Shown here piece by piece: positions 24,912 to 28,993 of a DNA stretch of 28,993 nucleotides. Location of the stretch: the NCBI GenBank assembly GCA_044346745.1, contig JBIIYQ010000030.1:1-28993 (forward strand), written 5' to 3'. Every line of letters begins with the position of its first letter. Position 1 is the first letter of the stretch. The position numbers and the translations under genes were made by a program. Source of the DNA: UKL13-2 sp044346745 (GTDB lineage: Bacteria; Pseudomonadota; Gammaproteobacteria; Burkholderiales; Usitatibacteraceae). The notes below the pieces were generated by a model that was not told the origin of the DNA, did not search any database, and worked only from the letters and a program-made list of their open reading frames with translations.

Positions 24912-25071
24912 TGGTGCCTAGCAACGCTCGCTTTGCTCGCATTGGTGTTGGGACTCGGTCACGTTCCGCGACCCCGCTGCGGCGGCTCCTCGCGTTGCTC
25001 GTAGCATCGCCGTCAGCTTTCGAGTCCCTTCCGCGAATGCCGCAGGGCATTCGCTCCTGGTCGCCAAAATG
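24912..25071. repeat. Intergenic region of interleaved inverted repeats
   Basis: This 160-base region after the nuclease gene holds no gene but many repeats. GCTCGC is directly repeated at 24926-24940. GCAACGC (24921-24927) pairs with GCGTTGC (24992-24998), and GGGACTCG (24950-24957) pairs with CGAGTCCC (25021-25028), so the arms interleave. Bases 25019-25032 and 25055-25071 copy the 3' end of the adjacent tRNA-Leu in inverted orientation, split by the palindrome at 25033-25054. Confidence 0.6.
25033..25054. repeat. 22-base perfect palindromic hairpin
   Basis: GCGAATGCC (25033-25041) and GGCATTCGC (25046-25054) form a perfect 9-bp stem with a GCAG loop. It interrupts the inverted copy of the tRNA-Leu 3' end and is followed by TCC, repeating the TTCC that precedes it, which looks like a short target duplication. 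It may be a REP-like or miniature mobile palindrome. Confidence 0.6.
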
Positions 25072-25093
25072 AAAAAAGCCGCTTTCGCGGCTT
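25072..25093 (-). terminator. Intrinsic terminator of tRNA-Leu
   Basis: Read on the minus strand, AAGCCGC and GCGGCTT form a 7-bp stem closed by a GAAA tetraloop and followed by a T-run (the As at 25072-25077). It begins 11 bases after the CCA end of the tRNA gene, so it is a clear Rho-independent terminator for that transcript. Confidence 0.88.
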
Positions 25094-25103
25094 CATTTCA
25101 TTT

Positions 25104-25190
25104 TGGTGCCCAGGAAGGGACTCGAACCCCCACAGTGTTGCCACCGCTAGGACCTGAACCTAGTGCGTCTACCAATTCCGCCACCTGGGC
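25104..25190 (-). tRNA. tRNA-Leu (anticodon CAG)
   Basis: On the minus strand the gene starts GCCCAGG and ends CCTGGGC plus discriminator A and an encoded CCA, giving a perfect 7-bp acceptor stem. The D-arm contains AATTGGTAGACGC. The anticodon stem CTAGG/CCTAG encloses TTCAGGT, so the anticodon is CAG, reading CUG leucine codons. A long class II variable arm (CGGTGGCAACACTGT region) and the T-loop TTCGAGT are present. The length is 87 bases with CCA. The upstream (right) side is divergent from rnr, with a GTGAACG/CGTTCAC inverted repeat in the promoter region. Confidence 0.97.
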
Positions 25191-25210
25191 CTCATCTTGC
25201 ACAATTACTC

Positions 25211-25238
25211 GTGAACGTATCAGGTATGGCTCGTTCAC
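25211..25238. promoter_or_regulatory. Inverted repeat between tRNA-Leu and rnr
   Basis: GTGAACG (25211-25217) and CGTTCAC (25232-25238) form a perfect 7-bp inverted repeat with a 14-base spacer, centred about 35 bases upstream of the tRNA gene. It overlaps where the tRNA promoter should be and could be an operator. No known binding site is recognised. Confidence 0.35.
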
Positions 25239-25330
25239 CGGAACAACATTCTTTCCACACCAGAAATACCCAAGTGTTACAGGGACTATCCGCGTAAAAT
25301 GAGGGCGAATAATAGCCAAAAGCCCATCAA

Positions 25331-28054
25331 TTGTCCACCTCAAAGCCAAAAACAACCAAAGCTCAGCAAAAGCGCAACGCCCACGCGGTGATTGCGAAAC
25401 AACCCGCACGAACCAAAAAGCCTTCCGCCGAGGAGGTCGCGTTTTCACCCTCGGCACCAGTCTCCGGTGCAGCTTCTAAACGATCAACCGATCCGCACGC
25501 CTCTCGCGAAGCCGAGAAGTACGAAAACCCGATTCCATCACGTGAATTAATCATGGACGTGCTCACCCAAGCCGGTGTGCCGATGATGGAAGACGAAATC
25601 GCCGCCGCGTTAGAAATTCACGAAGCGGAAGTCGCTGGTTTTACCCGCCGTCTAAACGCCATGGAGCGCGACGGGCAGGTGATGAAGAACCGCCGCGGAG
25701 CCATTGGCCTGTCGGCAAAAATGGATCTAATCGCCGGGCGAGTGCAAGGACATCCAGACGGTTTTGGTTTCTTGGTGCCGGACGATAAGTCGGAAGACTT
25801 GTTCTTGGGCCCGAAACAAATGCAGAAGGTACTCGACGGTGATCGTGTGCTGGTGCGCGAAATCGGCGTTGATCGCCGTGGACGTCGTGAAGCGTCGATC
25901 ATCGAGATCCTCGAACACAAGAACACGCGTGTTGTCGGCCGGCTGTTTGAAGAACACGGTGTGTTGTTTGTTGTTGCTGAGAACAAACGCATCAGCCAAG
26001 ATATTTTGGTTGAACCCGGTCATGACATGAAAGCCGCACCGGGCCAGGTGGTAATGGTCGAACTGGTGGCACAGCCATCGAAGAATTCTGAGCCGGTTGC
26101 ACGTGTTATTGAAGTCTTGGGTAACTACGCCGACCCCGGCATGGAAATCGAGATTGCGTTGCGCAAACACGATCTTCCGTACGAATGGTCGGACGAAATT
26201 TTGGCGCTGGAAAAGAAGCTGCCGAAAAAAGTCACGGCAAAGGAATGTGAAGGCCGGCAGGATCTTCGTGCGCTGCCGTTTGTGACCATCGACGGTGAAA
26301 CTGCGAAGGACTTTGACGACGCGGTTTACGCTGAGCGCCAAGGTAAAGGCTTCAAGTTATACGTCGCGATTGCCGACGTCTCGCATTACGTTAAGCAGGG
26401 TGACGCGCTTGATCGTGAATCGCGGCTGCGCGGCAACTCGGTGTACTTCCCGCGTCGCGTGATTCCGATGTTGCCCGAGGCGCTGTCCAACGAAATGTGT
26501 TCGCTGAACCCACACGTTGATCGTCTGGCGCTGGTGTGTGAGATGCAGATTTCGGCGCAAGGCGAAGTGAAGCGTTACGACTTTTATGAGGCGGTTTTTC
26601 ATTCTCAGCAACGCCTGACCTATACCAAGGTCGCGAAGTATCTCTACGAAAACGAGAAAGATCACGGCATCGAAGAGAAGTTGCTGCCGCACATTCGCCA
26701 CTTAGACGAGGTATTTCAAGTGCTGCTGGCTGCGCGTCACAAGCGTGGCGCGATTGACTTTGAATCGTCGGAAACGGAAATGCGCTTCACCGAAGATGGC
26801 AAGATTTCCGAAATAGTGCCATCGAAGCGCAACGATGCGCACCGGCTGATCGAAGAATGTATGTTGGCGGCAAACGTCTCCACGGCAAACTTCCTGCTCG
26901 AACACGAACATCCGGCGTTGTATCGCGTACACGAAGGGCCGAACGAAGAAAAGCTCGCGCAAGTGCGCGGCATGCTGAAAGACTTCGGGCTCTCGCTGGG
27001 CGGTGGCAAAGACCCGAGCCCTTCAGATTACGCAGCGTTGATTGTGAAGATCAAAGGTCGCCCGGATGAATCCTTGCTCAATACTGTTTTGCTGCGTTCG
27101 TTACGCCAAGCGGTGTATTCGCCGGAGAATGTCGGACATTTTGGTTTGTCCTACGAAGCCTACACGCACTTCACCTCGCCGATCCGCCGTTATCCGGATT
27201 TGTTGACACATCGTGCGATCAAAGCGATTTTGCACAACGACGTCTATGACCCGAAAGAGTCATGGGATGCGCTGGGGCAGCAGTGCTCGATGACCGAGCG
27301 ACGCGCCGACGACGCCACGCGTGACGTGGTGGCGTGGCTTAAGTGCTACTACATGAAGGACCGTCTCGGCGAGACCTTTGCCGGCACGATTTCATCGGTC
27401 ACAAGTTTTGGTATTTTTGTTGCGCTCGACGATGTGTATGTTGAAGGCCTCGTGCACATCTCGGATCTCGGCCAGGACTATTTCAAGTACGACAAAGACC
27501 GGCATCAGATTGTCGGTGAACGTACACGCAAGAAATACCAGCTGGCCGACCGCGTCAACATCAAGGTTGTTCGCGTCGATATTGAAACATCGAAGATTGA
27601 TTTCACTCTAGCGGCAGAGCGTATTCGTTCACGTGCTGAAATCGCGGCGATGGAAGCGCCTGAGTACAAACCGGGTGCGGCCCCTGCCTCGCCCAAGGTC
27701 GCGCCAGTGTTGCAGGCCGGGCGAGCAAATCTGAACGCGCCGATCTCATCTCAGTCACCCGCGCCAAAGTCTCCTCCTGCTCCAGCGGCGGGCTCAAGCA
27801 AAAAAGTGGTGATGACGGTTTCCAGCGCGAACCCGCCCACCACACCGCTCGCTGGATTGGATGGCGGTACACAGCCGAGTCGTTACGGCAAACTATCGCC
27901 GAAAAAATTGCCGAAGCCGGACACCGCTGCGTCCTCCGCTAAATCTGCTGCGCGGCAAACAAAGCCCGCGTCCAAAGGTGCAAAGGGGGCCAAAGGAAAA
28001 ACGGGCGGATCAAAACAAACCTTCGCGACGTCAAAGAAGAATAAAAAATCATGA
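25331..28054 (+). CDS. rnr: Ribonuclease R
   Basis: RNase R is a processive 3'-5' exoribonuclease that degrades structured RNA, including rRNA and defective mRNA. The 907-residue protein has a basic N-terminal extension and a winged-helix region (about 60-130, EAEKYENPIPSRELIMDVL). Cold-shock domains follow (about 135-265). The RNB catalytic domain has D321, D327, D329 and D330 in TIDGETAKDFDDAV. An S1 domain spans about 677-758 (GTISSVTSFGIFVAL), and a Lys/Ala/Pro/Ser-rich tail of about 150 residues ends it. The first in-frame ATG (25553) falls within conserved sequence, so translation must start at TTG 25331 or GTG 25388; neither has a good ribosome site. It overlaps rlmB by four bases (ATGA). 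Confidence 0.97.
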   Translation: MSTSKPKTTKAQQKRNAHAVIAKQPARTKKPSAEEVAFSPSAPVSGAASKRSTDPHASREAEKYENPIPSRELIMDVLTQAGVPMMEDEIAAALEIHEAEVAGFTRRLNAMERDGQVMKNRRGAIGLSAKMDLIAGRVQGHPDGFGFLVPDDKSEDLFLGPKQMQKVLDGDRVLVREIGVDRRGRREASIIEILEHKNTRVVGRLFEEHGVLFVVAENKRISQDILVEPGHDMKAAPGQVVMVELVAQPSKNSEPVARVIEVLGNYADPGMEIEIALRKHDLPYEWSDEILALEKKLPKKVTAKECEGRQDLRALPFVTIDGETAKDFDDAVYAERQGKGFKLYVAIADVSHYVKQGDALDRESRLRGNSVYFPRRVIPMLPEALSNEMCSLNPHVDRLALVCEMQISAQGEVKRYDFYEAVFHSQQRLTYTKVAKYLYENEKDHGIEEKLLPHIRHLDEVFQVLLAARHKRGAIDFESSETEMRFTEDGKISEIVPSKRNDAHRLIEECMLAANVSTANFLLEHEHPALYRVHEGPNEEKLAQVRGMLKDFGLSLGGGKDPSPSDYAALIVKIKGRPDESLLNTVLLRSLRQAVYSPENVGHFGLSYEAYTHFTSPIRRYPDLLTHRAIKAILHNDVYDPKESWDALGQQCSMTERRADDATRDVVAWLKCYYMKDRLGETFAGTISSVTSFGIFVALDDVYVEGLVHISDLGQDYFKYDKDRHQIVGERTRKKYQLADRVNIKVVRVDIETSKIDFTLAAERIRSRAEIAAMEAPEYKPGAAPASPKVAPVLQAGRANLNAPISSQSPAPKSPPAPAAGSSKKVVMTVSSANPPTTPLAGLDGGTQPSRYGKLSPKKLPKPDTAASSAKSAARQTKPASKGAKGAKGKTGGSKQTFATSKKNKKS

Positions 28055-28803
28055 AGCCCCAAGTACTGTTTGGCTTCCACGCGGTGGCATCTCGTCTGAA
28101 GGCACGTGCCGATACGGTGGAAGAGTTGTTCATCAGCGCCACGCGCGAAGAGCGAAGTGATGCGCGGCTCGATCGTTTGCTCGCAATCGCTAAAGACAAA
28201 AATGTCCGGGTGTTGGCGGTGGACAACAAACGCCTCGATGGCATGACCGGCAATGCGCGGCATCAGGGCGTAGTTGCGATGGCGCGCCCGTTTCAGTTGC
28301 CGCAGTTTGTGGATGACGTGCTCGAAACGGTTGAAGGACCTCCGCTGCTATTGGTGTTGGACGGCGTGACCGACCCACACAATCTCGGTGCGTGTTTGCG
28401 CGTCGCAGATGCGGCCGGTGCACACGCTGTGATCGCGCCGAAAGATCGATCGGTCGGTTTGAATGCAACCGTCATGAAAGTCGCAAGCGGGGCGGGCGAG
28501 AACATGCCCTACATTGTGGTGACCAATCTTGCGCGAACGCTGCGCGAGCTCAAGGATCGGAACATCTGGGTGATCGGCGCGGATGAGGGCGGCGAAAGTA
28601 CCCTATACGAATCCAAACTGGCCGGCCCGCTGGCGTGGGTGCTTGGCGCGGAAGGTGAGGGCCTGCGTCGCCTCACGCGTGACACCTGTGACCAGATCGT
28701 ATCCATCCCCATGTTGGGCTCGGTGGAAAGCCTGAACGTGTCGGTCGCCTCCGGCGTTTGTTTGTTTGAAGCACGGCGGCAACGATTGGCGTCGCCGTCT
28801 TAG
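28051..28803 (+). CDS. rlmB: 23S rRNA (guanosine-2'-O-)-methyltransferase RlmB
   Basis: RlmB is a SPOUT-class enzyme that 2'-O-methylates G2251 in the 23S rRNA P-loop, using SAM. The 250-residue protein has an N-terminal substrate-binding domain (about 1-80, LFGFHAVASRLKARADTVEE). The knotted SpoU domain carries motif 1 N111-LGACLR-V, motif 2 GAEGEGLRRL (about 199-208) and motif 3 SLNVSVASG (about 227-235). Its ATG overlaps the rnr stop (ATGA), so the two are translationally coupled, the classic rnr-rlmB pair. All SPOUT motifs are intact. Confidence 0.97.
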   Translation: MKPQVLFGFHAVASRLKARADTVEELFISATREERSDARLDRLLAIAKDKNVRVLAVDNKRLDGMTGNARHQGVVAMARPFQLPQFVDDVLETVEGPPLLLVLDGVTDPHNLGACLRVADAAGAHAVIAPKDRSVGLNATVMKVASGAGENMPYIVVTNLARTLRELKDRNIWVIGADEGGESTLYESKLAGPLAWVLGAEGEGLRRLTRDTCDQIVSIPMLGSVESLNVSVASGVCLFEARRQRLASPS

Positions 28804-28863
28804 TCCGCATCTGCGGCATTCAAGTGCGGATCACTAGTGTCCCAACGTTTTGAACAAATCACC
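28804..28863. other. Short gap after rlmB, probable IS end
   Basis: TCCGCA (28804-28809) and TGCGGA (28825-28830) can pair just after the rlmB stop, possibly a weak terminator. The palindrome CACTAGTG lies at 28832-28839. The sequence from about 28836 to 28863 probably contains the terminal inverted repeat of the insertion sequence whose transposase tail follows, but the other end is outside the window. Confidence 0.4.
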
Positions 28864-28993
28864 CTAGATCGGCTCGGTCGGGGTTTTTGTGTCGTCGAGC
28901 GCGGGCACGAGCAGGGCCTTAATGGGTGTTGTTTCAAACATGTTCAGATTTAGTACGCGAAGGATTTCGTGCAAGGAGTGGTCGAGATGCAAC
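28864..28993 (-). CDS. Transposase C-terminus (IS4-like), cut by window edge
   Basis: On the minus strand an open frame enters from the window edge and stops at a TAG (28864-28866), giving about 42 residues. It reads LHEILRVLNLNMFETTPIKA and then LLVPALDDTKTPTEPI. The pattern L-x-x-I-L-x-x-L-x-x-x-x-F-E-x-x-P-I resembles the C-terminal helix of IS4-family transposases as I remember them. The catalytic domain lies outside the window, so family and integrity cannot be judged. It could be a live or decayed insertion next to rlmB. Confidence 0.6.
   Translation of the reverse strand, partial: LHLDHSLHEILRVLNLNMFETTPIKALLVPALDDTKTPTEPI

Noticed and set aside
25069..25302. Plus-strand ORF across the tRNA region
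   Set aside because: It reads antisense through the tRNA-Leu gene; the apparent protein is a well-known artefact of translating tRNA sequence.

Overview
The window looks like a chromosomal segment of a betaproteobacterium. The best evidence is gene order on the plus strand: ndk, rlmN, pilW, rodZ, ispG, (interruption), hisS, yfgM-like, bamB, der, hfq, hflX, hflK, hflC, DUF2065, hisZ, purA, (insertion), rnr, rlmB. This housekeeping chain is typical of Burkholderiales, Rhodocyclales and Nitrosomonadales. A hisZ gene beside hflKC/purA, a short 80-residue Hfq, a moderately GC-rich composition and a CTGT-N8-ACAG SOS box agree with it. I cannot name genus or species.

Layout. Positions 136-2909 hold a signalling trio: a single-domain response regulator, a response regulator fused to a class III nucleotide cyclase, and a LuxR-type regulator. 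Positions 3077-8244 carry ndk, rlmN, pilW, rodZ and ispG, then a small lipoprotein gene. At 8346-10916 a long minus-strand gene interrupts the usual ispG-hisS neighbourhood. It encodes a secreted lysyl-endopeptidase-like serine protease with a C-terminal set of about seven FG-GAP/VCBS-type repeats. Positions 11386-18197 carry hisS, the YfgM-like protein, bamB, der, hfq and hflX. Positions 18368-23348 carry hflK, hflC, a DUF2065 membrane protein, hisZ and purA. At 23478-24911 lies a DEDDh exonuclease/GIY-YIG nuclease fusion directly downstream of a near-perfect LexA box. A minus-strand tRNA-Leu(CAG) at 25104-25190 sits beside an inverted, palindrome-interrupted copy of its own 3' end. rnr and rlmB overlap by 4 bases (25331-28803). 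The window ends in the C-terminus of a minus-strand gene that looks like an IS4-type transposase.

The core genes cover RNA metabolism (rlmN, hfq, rnr, rlmB, tRNA-Leu), ribosome assembly and rescue (der, hflX), translation (hisS), envelope assembly (bamB, YfgM-like, rodZ, pilW), membrane proteolysis control (hflKC), and nucleotide, histidine and isoprenoid synthesis (ndk, purA, hisZ, ispG). The accessory material most worth attention is the protease, the SOS-linked nuclease, the tRNA-adjacent inverted repeat, a TATAAT box abutting a strong terminator upstream of DUF2065, and alternative pairing sequences in the hfq leader. I found no clear, wholly new multi-gene system. No CRISPR array, rRNA or phage genes were seen.
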